Shown here: piece after piece, positions 9,651 through 19,549 of the stretch
Layout of the letters: every line of letters begins with the position of its first letter
Numbering within the stretch: position 1 is the first letter of the stretch
NCBI RefSeq assembly: GCF_024746835.1
Contig: NZ_CP080531.1
Coordinates: forward strand, 1,984,001 to 2,048,000
Source: Mesorhizobium sp. AR02
GTDB taxonomy: Bacteria > Pseudomonadota > Alphaproteobacteria > Rhizobiales > Rhizobiaceae
DNA length: 64,000 nt
Direction: 5' to 3'
Program-made: the position numbers and the translations under genes
Notes under the pieces: model-generated
The model's database searches: none
The model's input: only the letters and a program-made list of their open reading frames with translations
Told to the model about the DNA's origin: nothing

Positions 9651-10211
9651 CTATTCGGCGGCGACCCTGCCTGAGGAGCGGTTGGCCAGCACGAAGCCGA
9701 CCTCGTCCACCGCCTGCGCCGCGCGCTTGAGGATCGCTTCGGAGCGCAGCACGCCGTCGGTGAAATCCTTGTCGGTGGCATAGACGGCGGTCGGCAGGGC
9801 AAAAGCCTCGAAGAAGCCGAACAGCGGCCGAAGCTGATGCTCGACGATCAAAGCGTGGCGCTCGCCGCCACCAGTCGCGGTCAGCACGATGGGCTTGCCC
9901 CGCAACGCTGCCGGATCGATCAGGTCGAAGAAATGCTTGAACAGGCCGGTATAGCTGCCCTTGTAGGTCGGCGAGCCAACCACCAGCACGTCAGCCGCGA
10001 GGATCTGGGCCAGAATCGGTTGAGCCTGGCTATCGAGGTCGCGCGCCCACCTTGCCGCGCCCAGCGATGGGCCGACATCCTCGATGTCATAGGTAACAGC
10101 CGACAGGCCGTGGCGCGCGGCGATGTCCCTGGTGACGAGTTCGACGAAGGCGCGCGTCTTTGACGGCCGGGTGATGTTGCCGGAAAAGCCGACGACTGTG
10201 GGGTTTGACAT
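9651..10211 (-). CDS. msuE: NADPH-dependent FMN reductase (MsuE/SsuE type)
   Basis: This 186-residue flavodoxin-like protein supplies reduced FMN to two-component monooxygenases. Visible signatures are VVGFSGNITRPSKTRAFVE at the N-terminus (phosphate-binding loop), VVGSPTYKGSYTGLFKHFFD in the middle and TATGGGERHALIVEHQLRPL, which is typical of MsuE/SsuE reductases. I used the ATG at 10211; a longer in-frame start is non-homologous. It follows sfnB, and two FMNH2-dependent monooxygenases (SfnG, SsuD) are encoded nearby, so it is their likely reductase partner. MsuE and SsuE are hard to separate by sequence alone. Confidence 0.85.
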   Translation of the reverse strand: MSNPTVVGFSGNITRPSKTRAFVELVTRDIAARHGLSAVTYDIEDVGPSLGAARWARDLDSQAQPILAQILAADVLVVGSPTYKGSYTGLFKHFFDLIDPAALRGKPIVLTATGGGERHALIVEHQLRPLFGFFEAFALPTAVYATDKDFTDGVLRSEAILKRAAQAVDEVGFVLANRSSGRVAAE

Positions 10212-10273
10212 GGCAGTGGGCCTCTTGGATGTCGAAGTTTTATTGGGGCGAACCTCCGCTCGCCAGTGGAAAA

Positions 10274-11521
10274 TCAGCTCCAGGCGTGCAGCGGCGGGTT
10301 CTCGCCGTTGAGGAAATACTTGCCGAGGATCGAATACTTCCAGCGCACCGGATCGTGCAGCGTGTGCGTGCGGGCATTGCGCCAATGCCTGTCGAGATTG
10401 TGCTCGGCCAGCGTCGAACGCGTGCCGGCCAGTTCGAACAGCTTGTTCGTCGCGGCGATGGCGATCTCGGTCGACAGGATTTTCGCCTCTGCGGTGACGA
10501 TCTGCGCATGCGCCACCGTCTCGGCGGTCGGCTCGGCCACGGCCTTGTCGATTGCCAGGCCGGCCTTTTCCAGCAGTGCCTGCGCGGCGTGCAGGCGCAG
10601 CGTCAGGTCGCCGACCGCCTGGATGGTGTAGGGATCGTCCCAGGCATTGTCCACGCCACTGTCGATCCAGGCGCGGCTCCTGGTCCTAACGAAGCTCACC
10701 GTCTCGTCGATTGCCGCCTGGGCGATGCCGGTGTCGACGGCCACCTGGATGATCTGGAAGATGGCGCCGTCGGCGGTCGGTTTGTCATAGCCCTTGTAGC
10801 CGGGCACCAGATGCGTCTTCGGCACCTTGACGTTGTCGATGATGACGGTGCCCGACAGCGTCGTACGCTGGCCGAAGCTCGACCAGTCGTCGATGACGGT
10901 CAGGCCAGGCGCACCACGGTCGGCGATCGCATACCAGGCGCGGCCCTCGTCATCGAGCGCCACGATCGGCACCAGATGGGCGAGCAGCGCGCCGGAGGAA
11001 TAGAATTTGCGGCCGTTGACGATGACATGGTCGCCGGCATCGGTGAAGCGGGTCTCGAAATCGGCGGCGCGCTTGGAGCCGAACTCGGAAAAGGCATTGC
11101 CGAACCGCGTGCCCTTCAGTGCTTCGGCAAACAGCAATTTCTGCTGATCCGCGTCGGAAACGGTGCGGATCGCGGCGATGACGCCGAGATGGTTCTGCGC
11201 GATCTGGCCGATGGAGGAATCCGCCGCCGAGATGATCTCGACCACCTTGGCCAGCGTGACGTAGGACACTTCCGGCCCGCCGAATGCCTTGGGCACATTG
11301 ATCGACCACAGGCCGCTTTGCGAGAAGGCGTCGAGCTCGGCGACCGGCCAGATCCGCTCGCGGTCGCGTTTGGAGGAGTCCTTGACGAATTCAGAGGCGA
11401 GCGCGTGGGCGACCGCGATCGCCTCGGCGTCGTCCTTGATGATGTGTGCCGGCGCCGACGGCCTTGCGACTGGCGGCACGGCGGCGGAAGCGTGGTCTGT
11501 CTTGACGGTCGAGACGGTCAT
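10274..11521 (-). CDS. sfnB: SfnB-family acyl-CoA dehydrogenase-like sulfur acquisition oxidoreductase
   Basis: This 415-residue protein has the acyl-CoA dehydrogenase fold and matches the SfnB/DszC-like branch used in sulfur scavenging. It shows GLWSINVPKAFGGPEVSYVT, IAQNHLGVIAAIRTV, NGRKFYSSGALLAHLVP and a C-terminal RHWRNARTHTLHDPVRWKYS, the hallmark of DszC/SfnB-type flavoproteins. It lies between the transporter ATPase gene and the FMN reductase gene on the same strand, with short gaps (24 and 62 bp). The precise substrate is unknown. Confidence 0.85.
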   Translation of the reverse strand: MTVSTVKTDHASAAVPPVARPSAPAHIIKDDAEAIAVAHALASEFVKDSSKRDRERIWPVAELDAFSQSGLWSINVPKAFGGPEVSYVTLAKVVEIISAADSSIGQIAQNHLGVIAAIRTVSDADQQKLLFAEALKGTRFGNAFSEFGSKRAADFETRFTDAGDHVIVNGRKFYSSGALLAHLVPIVALDDEGRAWYAIADRGAPGLTVIDDWSSFGQRTTLSGTVIIDNVKVPKTHLVPGYKGYDKPTADGAIFQIIQVAVDTGIAQAAIDETVSFVRTRSRAWIDSGVDNAWDDPYTIQAVGDLTLRLHAAQALLEKAGLAIDKAVAEPTAETVAHAQIVTAEAKILSTEIAIAATNKLFELAGTRSTLAEHNLDRHWRNARTHTLHDPVRWKYSILGKYFLNGENPPLHAWS

Positions 11522-11545
11522 TTCACTGCTCCTTCGAATTTCGTT

Positions 11546-12337
11546 TCAGGCAACGGCATGGAGATGGGCTGGCTTTGCAGCCGGCGATGGCTGCTGCCCG
11601 AGATAGAAGGCGCGCACGTCCTCGCGCTGGCGAAGATCGGCAGCCGCGCCGGAGAGAACGGAGACGCCGTTTTCGAGCACCGTGGCGTGGTCGGCATAGC
11701 GCAGAGCGACCGCCGAATTCTGTTCGGCGACCAGAATCGACAGGCCGGTCTCGCGGTTCAGTTTTCTCAGCGTCTGGAAAATGTCCTGGACGATGAGCGG
11801 GGCCAGCCCCATCGACGGTTCGTCGAGGACCAGCAAGCGCGGGCGAGACATCAGCGCCCGGCCGATCGCGGTCATCTGCTGTTCGCCGCCGGAGGTCAGG
11901 CCGGACAATGTCCGGCGCTTTTCCCTGAGTCGGGGGAAATAGCCGTAGATACGTTCGAGATCCGCATTGATCTCGGCCCGGCGGCCGCTGCGGCCGATGC
12001 CGCCGGCGATCAGGTTTTCCTCGACGGTGAGGCTCTTGAAGCAGTGGCGGCCTTCCAGCACCGGCACCAGGCCGGCGCGCACGAGGTCACCGGGCTTGCG
12101 GCGCGAGACATCCGAGCCATCATAGCGGATGGTGCCAGCGTTGACCTGGCCGCGCTCGGCCGGCAGCAGATTGGAGACGGCCTTCAGCGTGGTGGTCTTG
12201 CCGGCGCCATTGGCGCCGAGCAGCGCCAGGATCTCGCCGCGCCTGATCTCGAAGGAGACGCCATGCAGCGCCGTGATGGCGTGGTTGTAGGTGGCATGGA
12301 TCGTGTCCACCGCTAGGATGACGTCATTGTCCGGCAT
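11546..12337 (-). CDS. ABC transporter ATP-binding protein, LivF type
   Basis: This 263-residue ATPase has Walker A GANGAGKTT at 41-49, signature LTSGGEQQM near 145 and Walker B LLVLDEPSMGL, as in LivF of branched-chain amino acid-type importers. It lies downstream of the binding-protein gene and upstream of sfnB on the same strand. That context suggests uptake of a sulfur compound rather than an amino acid; this is inference. It works with the LivG, LivH and LivM-type subunits encoded at 13825-16700. Confidence 0.9.
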   Translation of the reverse strand: MPDNDVILAVDTIHATYNHAITALHGVSFEIRRGEILALLGANGAGKTTTLKAVSNLLPAERGQVNAGTIRYDGSDVSRRKPGDLVRAGLVPVLEGRHCFKSLTVEENLIAGGIGRSGRRAEINADLERIYGYFPRLREKRRTLSGLTSGGEQQMTAIGRALMSRPRLLVLDEPSMGLAPLIVQDIFQTLRKLNRETGLSILVAEQNSAVALRYADHATVLENGVSVLSGAAADLRQREDVRAFYLGQQPSPAAKPAHLHAVA

Positions 12338-12372
12338 GGGCTCTTCTTCCGCGGTTCGAGAAACCCTGGAGG

Positions 12373-12406
12373 CCGGGCGCCACGGAAAGCTCTCCGTGGC
12401 GCCCGG
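12373..12406 (-). promoter_or_regulatory. Strong hairpin between binding-protein and LivF-type genes
   Basis: A perfect 14 bp stem (12373-12386 with 12393-12406) closes a 6 base loop, AAGCTC. No T-tract follows on the minus strand, so it is not a classical terminator. A stable stem after a binding-protein gene commonly raises its mRNA level relative to downstream genes; that role is inferred. Confidence 0.55.
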
Positions 12407-12416
12407 TATTGGCTGA

Positions 12417-13754
12417 TCAGTTGGTGGTCACGGCGTTGGCATCGTCGGCGGTGCGCAGCTTGATGCCCTTCTCGGCGGCATAGGCCTCGGCCGACTTTTC
12501 GATGATCGGCCGCAGCAGCGCCCAGTCCGGCGCGATCCAGTCGGAGACGACGTTCCACTTCTTGCCGTCCCACTGCTGGAAGGTCACGTAGCCTTCGCCC
12601 TCGTGATTGTCCCAGCTGACGTTGATCGAATGGAACAGGTCCTTGGCGCCGAGCGCCTCGACCTTGGCCGGATCGAGCTTGAGGTGTTCGAAGCCCCAGC
12701 GGACTTCGTCGCCGGTCAGCGTGCGGTGGCCAAACTTCTCCTGCGCGACGCGGATCGCCTCGACATTGAGGATGCCGTTGACGATGCCGAGATTGTGGTA
12801 GACGGAGCCGATGCGTGACTTGTCTTCCAGATTGCCCTTGTCGGCGCCGTAAACCGTCTTCACGATCTCCTGCACCACCGGATAGGTGTTGCCGGAGGCC
12901 TGGGTGGTGATGGCGGTGTAACCCTTGGCGGCGTCGCCGGCCGGGATGACATCCTCTTCGGAATTCGACCAGACATTGCCAACGATGTGGTCGACGGGAT
13001 AGCCAACCTTGACCGCCGTCTTCAGCGCCACCGGATTCATCACGCCCCAGCCGCGCAGGACGACGAAGTCGGGCTTGGCGCGGCGGATGGTCAGCCACTG
13101 CGACTGCTGCTCGTTGCCGGGATGCGGCACTTCGATCTGCTGCACGGTGAAGCCGTATTTCTGCGCCAGCAATTCATAGATCGGGATGGTCTCCTTGCCG
13201 TAGGGCGAGCCGTGATAAAGCACGACGATCTTCTTGCCCTTGAGCTTGTCGATGCCGCCTTCCTTGGCGGCGATGTAGTTCACGATGCCCGACGTCTCGC
13301 TGTAGGGGTTGAGCAGCAGCGGGAAGACATAAGGGAAGACGCGGCCGTCGGTGGAGTCGGTGCGGCCGTGGTTGACGGTGATCAGCGGCACCTTGTCGGC
13401 GGTGATGCGGTCGATCATGGCATAGGCGATGCCGACCGAGAGCGGGTTCCAGGCGGCAGCGCCGGCATGGCTCTTCTGCCGCTCATAGCATTCGACGCCG
13501 CGCTCGACCTCGTACTGGGTCTCGCACTCGTCCCAGGTCAGCTTGACGCCGTTGACGCCACCATCGCGGATGTTGATGAGGTTGAGATAATCGATGAAGC
13601 CGCCGAAGAAGCCGGTGCCGCCGGCCGCATAGGGGCCGACGCGATAGCTCTGCAGTGGGAAATATTGTTCGTCGGCGTGGGCGGCGGGCAAGGCCACCGA
13701 CACGATCATCGCCGCGGACAGTGCCGCGGCCTTGATGGTGCTGAGGAAGGTCAT
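12417..13754 (-). CDS. ABC transporter substrate-binding protein, branched-chain amino acid type
   Basis: This 445-residue periplasmic protein begins with a clear signal peptide whose likely cleavage is after PAAHA at about residue 27. The mature protein has the type I periplasmic-binding fold: KKIVVLYHGSPYGKETIPIYE marks the second half of lobe 1, and PDFVVLRGWGVMNPVALKTA is characteristic of Liv-like receptors. It is encoded between the LivM- and LivF-type genes. The ligand is unknown; the flanking sfn/ssu/msu genes suggest an organosulfur compound. Confidence 0.9.
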   Translation of the reverse strand: MTFLSTIKAAALSAAMIVSVALPAAHADEQYFPLQSYRVGPYAAGGTGFFGGFIDYLNLINIRDGGVNGVKLTWDECETQYEVERGVECYERQKSHAGAAAWNPLSVGIAYAMIDRITADKVPLITVNHGRTDSTDGRVFPYVFPLLLNPYSETSGIVNYIAAKEGGIDKLKGKKIVVLYHGSPYGKETIPIYELLAQKYGFTVQQIEVPHPGNEQQSQWLTIRRAKPDFVVLRGWGVMNPVALKTAVKVGYPVDHIVGNVWSNSEEDVIPAGDAAKGYTAITTQASGNTYPVVQEIVKTVYGADKGNLEDKSRIGSVYHNLGIVNGILNVEAIRVAQEKFGHRTLTGDEVRWGFEHLKLDPAKVEALGAKDLFHSINVSWDNHEGEGYVTFQQWDGKKWNVVSDWIAPDWALLRPIIEKSAEAYAAEKGIKLRTADDANAVTTN

Positions 13755-13824
13755 CGTCAGGGTACTCCCGGTATGGGCCGTCTTGGTTCGGCCTCTGGTT
13801 CATTTTCAAATGCGAATGCGGGGC

Positions 13825-14865
13825 TCAGGTCGACTGCCAGGCGAACAGGAGCCGTCTTCGGACCCTGTCCCACAGGGCCACCAGCCCGTCCGGTTCAAGG
13901 ATCAGAAACAGGATGATGAGGGCGCCGAGCACGATACGCTGGCTCATGTCGAGCACGCCCGAGTCGAAGACATCGCCGAGCAGGAAGCCGCCGAGACGAG
14001 ACAGGGCGAGCGGAAACACAACGATCAAGGCGGCGCCGAAGAATGCGCCGCGGATCGAGGCGAGGCCGCCGATGATGATGATGAACAGGATCTGGAACGA
14101 GCGATCGAGATCGAAGCCGTCCGGCTCGACGGTTCGCAGATACGCGAAGGCCCAGATGACACCGGCGATGCCGATAATGAAGGACGAGATGGCGAAGGCC
14201 AGAAGCTTGGTTTTCAGCACCGGGATGCCGATGATGCGGGCCGCCGTTTCATTGTCGCGGATGGCGATGAAGTTGCGCCCGGTCTGCGACGACACCAGCC
14301 GATAGGCGAGGAAGGTGAGGATGCTGACGATGGTGAGCGCGAACAGATAACGCCCGACGGCGCCGTCGAGAGCGAAGCCTGAAATCGACAGCTTCGGCGC
14401 GTCGATGACACCGGACGCCGAGTCGTTGGAGAACCAGCTGAACTTGGTCAATGCCCATTGCACGAAGAACTGCGCGGCGAGCGTCGAAACGGCGAGATAA
14501 AAACCCTTCAGCCGCAGGCTGGGCAGGCCGAAGACGATGCCAATCGCGGCGGCGACGATGCCGGCCAGAAAGATGCTGCCGACCAGCGGCAGGCCCTCGA
14601 CGCGCAGGTTGAAATTGTAGGCGGCGAAGGCGCCTGCCGCCATGAAGGCCGCACTCCCAAGTGAAACCTGGCCGGCATAGCCGGTGAGGATGTTCAAGCC
14701 CACGCCGGCGAGGCTGAGCGCCAGGAACGGCAGCAGGATGGCCTCGAACAGATAGCTCGAGCCGATCAGCGGCACGACGCCATAGGCGAAGGCGAGCAGC
14801 AGCACCGGCACGATCCATTTCGGCAGGACCGGCGCTGAGGAGAAATCGCTTGTGATCGCGGCCAT
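13825..14865 (-). CDS. ABC transporter permease, LivM type
   Basis: This 346-residue inner-membrane protein has about nine hydrophobic segments. It carries the LivM signatures LTGYAGQVSLGSAAFMAAGA and FIIIIGGLASIRGAFFGAAL, which frame the pore region. It lies 3 bp beyond the LivH-type permease gene, with which it should form the heterodimeric channel. Confidence 0.92.
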   Translation of the reverse strand: MAAITSDFSSAPVLPKWIVPVLLLAFAYGVVPLIGSSYLFEAILLPFLALSLAGVGLNILTGYAGQVSLGSAAFMAAGAFAAYNFNLRVEGLPLVGSIFLAGIVAAAIGIVFGLPSLRLKGFYLAVSTLAAQFFVQWALTKFSWFSNDSASGVIDAPKLSISGFALDGAVGRYLFALTIVSILTFLAYRLVSSQTGRNFIAIRDNETAARIIGIPVLKTKLLAFAISSFIIGIAGVIWAFAYLRTVEPDGFDLDRSFQILFIIIIGGLASIRGAFFGAALIVVFPLALSRLGGFLLGDVFDSGVLDMSQRIVLGALIILFLILEPDGLVALWDRVRRRLLFAWQST

Positions 14866-14868
14866 GGC

Positions 14869-15768
14869 TCAGACCCTTTCCACAAGCTTCTGGCCGAACA
14901 GGCCGGAGGGACGGATCAAGAGGAAGACGAGCGCGACGACATAGGCGAACCAGCTCTCGATGCCGCCGCCGAAATAGTCGCCGATATAGACCTCGGCGAG
15001 CTTCTCGCTGGCGCCGATCAACAGCCCGCCGACGATGGCGCCAAGGATGGAATCGAAGCCGCCGAGCACCAGCACCGGCAGCGCCTTGAGCACCACCAGC
15101 GACAGCGAGAACTGCACGCCGAGGCGAGCGCCCCAGAGCAGCCCGGCGACAAGCGCGACCAGCCCGGCGGCGGCCCAGACGGTGCCCCAGATCAGCGGCA
15201 GCCTGAGGCCAACCGCCAGTGCTGCGAACTGGTCGTCGGCGACGGCGCGGAAGGAGAGGCCGATGCGGGTGTAGCGGAAGAACAGCGACAAAAGGAGAAC
15301 CATGCCGGCGGCCACCACCGCGGCGAAAATGTCGAACTGGCTGATCAGCACGCCGCCGACTTCGAGCGGCACGTCCTCGATGCCAAGGTCGAGGCCGTGG
15401 ACCTGCGTGCCCCAGATCAGCTGGGCGGCGCCCTCGATGATGTAGGAGAGGCCGAGCGTCGCCATGAACAAAGTGATCGGCGGCTTGTTGGTCAGGGGCC
15501 TGAGCACCGTGCGCTCGATCGCAAGCCCCATCGCCACCATGATGGCGAAGGTGATCACCAGCGCCAGCGCGAACGGAATGCCGCGCTCGACAAGGCTGAC
15601 GAAGGTGAGTGCGGCGAACAGCAGCATCGCGCCTTGCGCGAAATTGAGCACGCCCGAGGTCTTGTAGATCAGCACGAAGCCGATCGCGACCAGCGAATAC
15701 ATGACGCCGGAGAGCAGGCCGCCGACGAGCACTTCGATGAAGAACTGGTAGTCGAAATCGGCGATCAT
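14869..15768 (-). CDS. ABC transporter permease, LivH type
   Basis: This 299-residue permease has the LivH signatures GVMYSLVAIGFVLIYKTSGV and FAQGAMLLFAALTFV near the N-terminus and VLVLGGFDSILGAIVGGLLI in the cytoplasmic coupling region. Its ATG overlaps the stop of the LivG-type gene (ATGA), so the two are translationally coupled. Confidence 0.92.
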   Translation of the reverse strand: MIADFDYQFFIEVLVGGLLSGVMYSLVAIGFVLIYKTSGVLNFAQGAMLLFAALTFVSLVERGIPFALALVITFAIMVAMGLAIERTVLRPLTNKPPITLFMATLGLSYIIEGAAQLIWGTQVHGLDLGIEDVPLEVGGVLISQFDIFAAVVAAGMVLLLSLFFRYTRIGLSFRAVADDQFAALAVGLRLPLIWGTVWAAAGLVALVAGLLWGARLGVQFSLSLVVLKALPVLVLGGFDSILGAIVGGLLIGASEKLAEVYIGDYFGGGIESWFAYVVALVFLLIRPSGLFGQKLVERV

Positions 15769-16700
15769 ATGCCTGCCCCGTCCTCATTGTCGGAGGCGAC
15801 GCCGAGATAGGCATCGATGACGCGCTGGTCGTTCCTGACTTCGTCTGGTGTGGCGTCGGCGATCTTGCGGCCATAGTCGAGAACGGCGATGCGGTCGGAC
15901 AGGCCCATGACGACGCCGACATCATGCTCGATCAGCACGACGGTGGTGGCGAAGCGGTCGCGCGCGGCGCGGACGAAACTTGCCATCTCGCTCTTCTCGC
16001 TTGCAGTCATGCCGGCCATCGGTTCGTCGAGCAAAAGCAAGCGCGGCTCAGCAACCAGGGCGCGGGCCAGTTCGACCCGCTTCTGCAGCCCGTAGGGCAG
16101 CGTGCCGGCGAGACGATCGCGGACTGCGGTGAGATCGAGGAATTCGAGAATCTGGTCGGCGCGGCTCAGCGAGTCGCGCTGCTCGCTACGCGAGCGGCCG
16201 ATGCCAAGCACCTGGCCGGCAAAATTGGAGCGAACCTTGTAAGCGAGGCCGGACGCGACATTGTCGAGGACGCTGAGGCCCTTGAACAAAGCAAGGTTCT
16301 GAAAGGTCCTGGCGACGCCGAGATGCGCTAGCCGCTGTGTCGGCACCTGGGCATAGCTGGCGCCATCGAGCAGGACATGGCCGCGATCCGGTTGGTAGAC
16401 GCCGCTGATGACATTGATCAGCGAACTTTTGCCGGCACCGTTCGGGCCGATGATGGCGCGGATTTCGCCGGGGTGCACCGACAAGTCGATATCGGCCAGT
16501 GCGACGACGCCGCCAAACGACAGGCCGATACCTTGCAGCGAGAGCAGCGGTGCGGCGGCGGTCGTGACAGCCTCCGTGAGCTCGGCGTGGCCTTCGGATG
16601 ACTGCGCAGGGCGGCGTGCCGACGGCAAGCCACGCCCAAAGACTTCCGGCGCATAGACCGAGGCCTCCATCATTCCAAGGGCATAACTGGCCAACGGCAT
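15765..16700 (-). CDS. ABC transporter ATP-binding protein, LivG type
   Basis: This 311-residue ATPase has Walker A GPNGAGKSS at 85-93, LPYGLQKRVELARAL as the signature and Walker B LLLLDEPMAGM, as in LivG. The first 50 residues precede the conserved domain and are not seen in LivG generally, so either the ATG at 16700 gives a real extension or translation starts further in (an ATG at 16673 is possible). It is the first gene of the transporter block, reading away from sfnG. Confidence 0.9.
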   Translation of the reverse strand: MPLASYALGMMEASVYAPEVFGRGLPSARRPAQSSEGHAELTEAVTTAAAPLLSLQGIGLSFGGVVALADIDLSVHPGEIRAIIGPNGAGKSSLINVISGVYQPDRGHVLLDGASYAQVPTQRLAHLGVARTFQNLALFKGLSVLDNVASGLAYKVRSNFAGQVLGIGRSRSEQRDSLSRADQILEFLDLTAVRDRLAGTLPYGLQKRVELARALVAEPRLLLLDEPMAGMTASEKSEMASFVRAARDRFATTVVLIEHDVGVVMGLSDRIAVLDYGRKIADATPDEVRNDQRVIDAYLGVASDNEDGAGI

Positions 16701-16784
16701 TCCAATCGTCCTCGATTGCTTCAGCAGGCGCGCAAAACCTCGTTGACGCTCGATGGATCGAGCGCCTGGGAACCTTCATCGGTT

Positions 16785-16813
16785 GCAGGCCGGACTGCCC
16801 GGCCTGCCTTTTT
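16785..16813 (+). terminator. GC-rich hairpin with T-tract on the plus strand
   Basis: GCAGGCCGG (16785-16793) pairs perfectly with CCGGCCTGC (16799-16807) and is followed by CTTTTT. Read on the plus strand this is a rho-independent terminator, yet both neighbours (sfnG remnant and LivG-type gene) are on the minus strand. It may stop antisense transcription or act as a mid-operon stem; its role is unclear. Confidence 0.45.
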
Positions 16814-16821
16814 GAAAATGG

Positions 16822-17923
16822 CTATTCCGCTGCCAGTGACGCCGCCTGTTCGGCGTCTTCCAACTCGCGAACGAGCGGGATGACGTGCTTGCCGAAATAT
16901 TCGACCTCTTCCTGGAAATGCAGGAAGCCGAGCAGGATGAGATCGGCGCCGGCACGCTTCAGGTCGACGATGCGCTCGGCGACCTGTCTCGGCGTGCCGA
17001 TCAGGTTCGAGCGGAAGCCGTCATTGTACTTGGACCAGATCCTCGAAGGAGGATTTCGCCCAGTTGCCCTCGCCTTCGGGCGAAGCCTTGCCGGCATTCT
17101 TGACCTCGTGGCCGAAAGCGTTGACGGCCTCGGGATTGGCCTTGCCGATGATCTCGGCAAGCACCGCCTTGGCCTCGTCCTCGGTCTCGCGGACGATGGC
17201 GAAGGCATTGACGCCGACCTTGACCGAATGGTTGTTGGCCTTGGCCTTCGACTTGAGGTCGTCGACCTGCTTGGCGATCTCGGCCGGCGTGTTGCCGTTG
17301 GTGAAGTACCAGTCCGAAACGCGCGATGCCATGTCGCGTGCGGCGCGCGAGGAACCGCCCTGGAAGATTTCGGGCAGCTGCGGCGGTTTCGGCTTCAGCG
17401 AATACTCATTGAAGCGGTAGAAATCGCCGCGGAAGGTGAAACTATCTTCCGTCCATATTCCGCGCAGCGCCCGGATGAATTCCTCCGAACGGCGATAGCG
17501 CTCGTCATGGTCGAGCCAGTGCTCGCCGATGGCGTGGAACTCGCCGCGGAACCAGCCGGAGACGAGGTTGATGGCGACGCGGCCATTGGTCAGATAGCTG
17601 ATGGTGGCGAGCTGCTTGGCCGCCAGCGCCGGATTCCACGGGCCGGGCAGGATCGCCGCGATCACCTTCAGCGTTGTGGTCGCCGCCAGCAGGTCGTGGC
17701 TGAAGGCCACCGATTCATGCTGCTCGTCGGCGCCGTAGCCGGCGGTGAACCGGATCTGGCTCAGCGCATAGTCGAAGCCGGCCTTCTCGGCGATCTGCGC
17801 CAGCTTGCGATTGTACTCGGCCGAATGGTTGGTGCGTTGCTCGATGTTGGAAATCACCAGGCCGCCCGAAACATTCGGCACCCAGTAGGCGAACTTGACC
17901 GCGTCGGTTCCTGCGTGTGCCAT
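16822..17923 (-). pseudogene. sfnG: Dimethylsulfone monooxygenase gene with a one-base frameshift
   Basis: The gene encodes an LLM-class FMNH2-dependent monooxygenase that converts dimethyl sulfone to methanesulfinate. The start MAHAGTDAVKFAYWVPNVSG and segments such as GRVAINLVSGWFRGEFHAIG fit SfnG throughout. After residue 297 (SSFEDLVQ) the frame hits TGA at 17021-17023, giving 300 residues. The expected C-terminus (YNDGFRSNLIGTPRQVAER to VEYFGKHVIPLVRELE) continues in another frame down to 16822. Removing one base from TT at 17030-17031 restores a 366-residue protein of family length. The lost part belongs to the TIM-barrel end, so the product is probably inactive, unless this is a sequencing error. 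Confidence 0.85.
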
Positions 17924-18088
17924 GAACTGTCTCCCATTCAGGCCGTGTCGTTGATCGGTCCGGCGTGGCCGGATTTCGCCAACATTTATTATGTCTACTG
18001 ATTATATATACAAAGTAGGATTTTCTGTTTTTGGCGTCCTCTTGGGACGGAAATACCAATTTTGCCCGCCCATGCCGGGTTCGGCTTG

Positions 18089-19549
18089 TCAGCGCGCGGC
18101 TGCAACGTCCCCGGCATTGGCGCCGAAAGCCTCCGCGGACGGGAGCCGGTCGATCAGCCTTGCAATCTCTCCCGCGACCATTTGGGCATGGCGAGCAACC
18201 TCCGGCAGGCCCATGAGTTCGCCAAAGGTGCCCCGCGCCAGCGGCCCGGCAACGAAAAGCGCGGTGACCGCTCTGTCATCCCGGCCGATGGCACGGCTAT
18301 CAAGACTGGTCGCGATGCCGAGCCCGTAGGCGTCGACCTTGATCAGCCCGACTTCAGCCAGGGAGCGCAGCGCCGGATTGAGCTGAAGGGCCTGCCCGTG
18401 AGCGGGCCCAGTCGTGTTGATGACGGCGTCGAAGCGGGCTGTCTCGATCCGCGTCTGGCCGCGCCGTTGAAAGCTGACCGCGAGGTTCTCGCCCTCATCA
18501 TTTGACGCGACAAGCCTGGCGGCAATTGTGTCGAACGTTCCGGCGGCGTGACGACGGTCCAACACCGCCGCGACCTGCGGTGCGATCCTGAAGCGATGGA
18601 CATCCCAGAACACGCGCAGCTGGCGGACCAGCTTTGCCCGTTCGGGCGGGGTAAGGGCGGCCCACAGCGCCGGCCCCTGCAGGCGCAGCTGATCGAAGAC
18701 GGACTGCCAGTTGACGTTGGCCTCGCGCGCCGCCGCGAGCGTGGCACGGATGATCTTCAGCAGGCCAAGCGCCGATTTGGCCGGCGCCGATGCAAAATCG
18801 CCAAACGGTTCGCCCCTGACATCGGGATGGCCGCGCGAGCGTAGGCCGCGGCGCGACAGCGCCAGGATGTGGCCGCGATGGCCGCGGCGATCAAGCTCGG
18901 CCACCATGTCGGCCGAGGTCAGCCCGGAGCCGACGATCAGCACCGATGCTTCCGGCCCGATACCGGCAAGTGCCGACGCTGCGTAGGGATCGGCGACAAA
19001 ACCCGGCGCTTCGGCCAGGGAGGCAAGCGCTACCGGGATTGCGGGCGTTGGATGCGTCGCCGCGAGGACGACAATGTCGGCGGCGCCGGGTCCGGTGGAC
19101 GTCTGCACGGTCCAGCCGGCGCCATTGGCTTCGCGTATCACCTGCGTGGCCTGGCCTTCGACATGGCGGACCGTGCCTGAATCGAGGTGGGGCGCGAGCT
19201 GTTCGGCGACATAGCGGCCGAACACGCGGCGGCGCGGATAGGCGTCGCCATTCTTCCAGATGGCATCCCTGTCGTGTTCGAGTTCGCCGCTGTCAGCCAA
19301 CCAGCGCGCAAAATGCTGCGGGTCGTCAGGAGCCATGCTCATTCTGACAGCCGGGACATTGACCCGGTGCGATGGCTCTTCGCTGGAATAGGCAAGGCCG
19401 CCACCGAGCGCCGGGCGCGGCTCGATCACGGAGACCGACAGGCGCTCCGGCCGATGCGCCTGCGCCAGATGCCAGGCTAGGGCAGCACCGGAAAAGCCGC
19501 CGCCGATGATGGCGACGCGCAAACGGCGGGCCGGAGGCAGCGCGTTCAC
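18089..19549 (-). CDS. FAD/NAD(P)-binding protein of the sulfonate cluster
   Basis: This 486-residue flavoprotein begins with the FAD motif [19 protein letters not shown] at residues 12-30 and has the segment [19 protein letters not shown], typical of the FAD-NAD(P)-binding family that is often found beside organosulfur monooxygenases. A second dinucleotide motif, [19 protein letters not shown], lies in the middle. Its ATG overlaps the ssuD stop (ATGA), so the two are co-translated. The reaction is not known; an electron-transfer or monooxygenase role is plausible. Confidence 0.8.
   Translation of the reverse strand: MNALPPARRLRVAIIGGGFSGAALAWHLAQAHRPERLSVSVIEPRPALGGGLAYSSEEPSHRVNVPAVRMSMAPDDPQHFARWLADSGELEHDRDAIWKNGDAYPRRRVFGRYVAEQLAPHLDSGTVRHVEGQATQVIREANGAGWTVQTSTGPGAADIVVLAATHPTPAIPVALASLAEAPGFVADPYAASALAGIGPEASVLIVGSGLTSADMVAELDRRGHRGHILALSRRGLRSRGHPDVRGEPFGDFASAPAKSALGLLKIIRATLAAAREANVNWQSVFDQLRLQGPALWAALTPPERAKLVRQLRVFWDVHRFRIAPQVAAVLDRRHAAGTFDTIAARLVASNDEGENLAVSFQRRGQTRIETARFDAVINTTGPAHGQALQLNPALRSLAEVGLIKVDAYGLGIATSLDSRAIGRDDRAVTALFVAGPLARGTFGELMGLPEVARHAQMVAGEIARLIDRLPSAEAFGANAGDVAAAR

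Noticed and set aside
10205..12316. A 703-codon open frame on the plus strand
   Set aside because: It is antisense to sfnB and the LivF-type ATPase gene, both with clear motifs.
17021..17040. Programmed frameshifting in sfnG
   Set aside because: There is no slippery heptamer, and the family does not use frameshifting; a one-base indel explains it.
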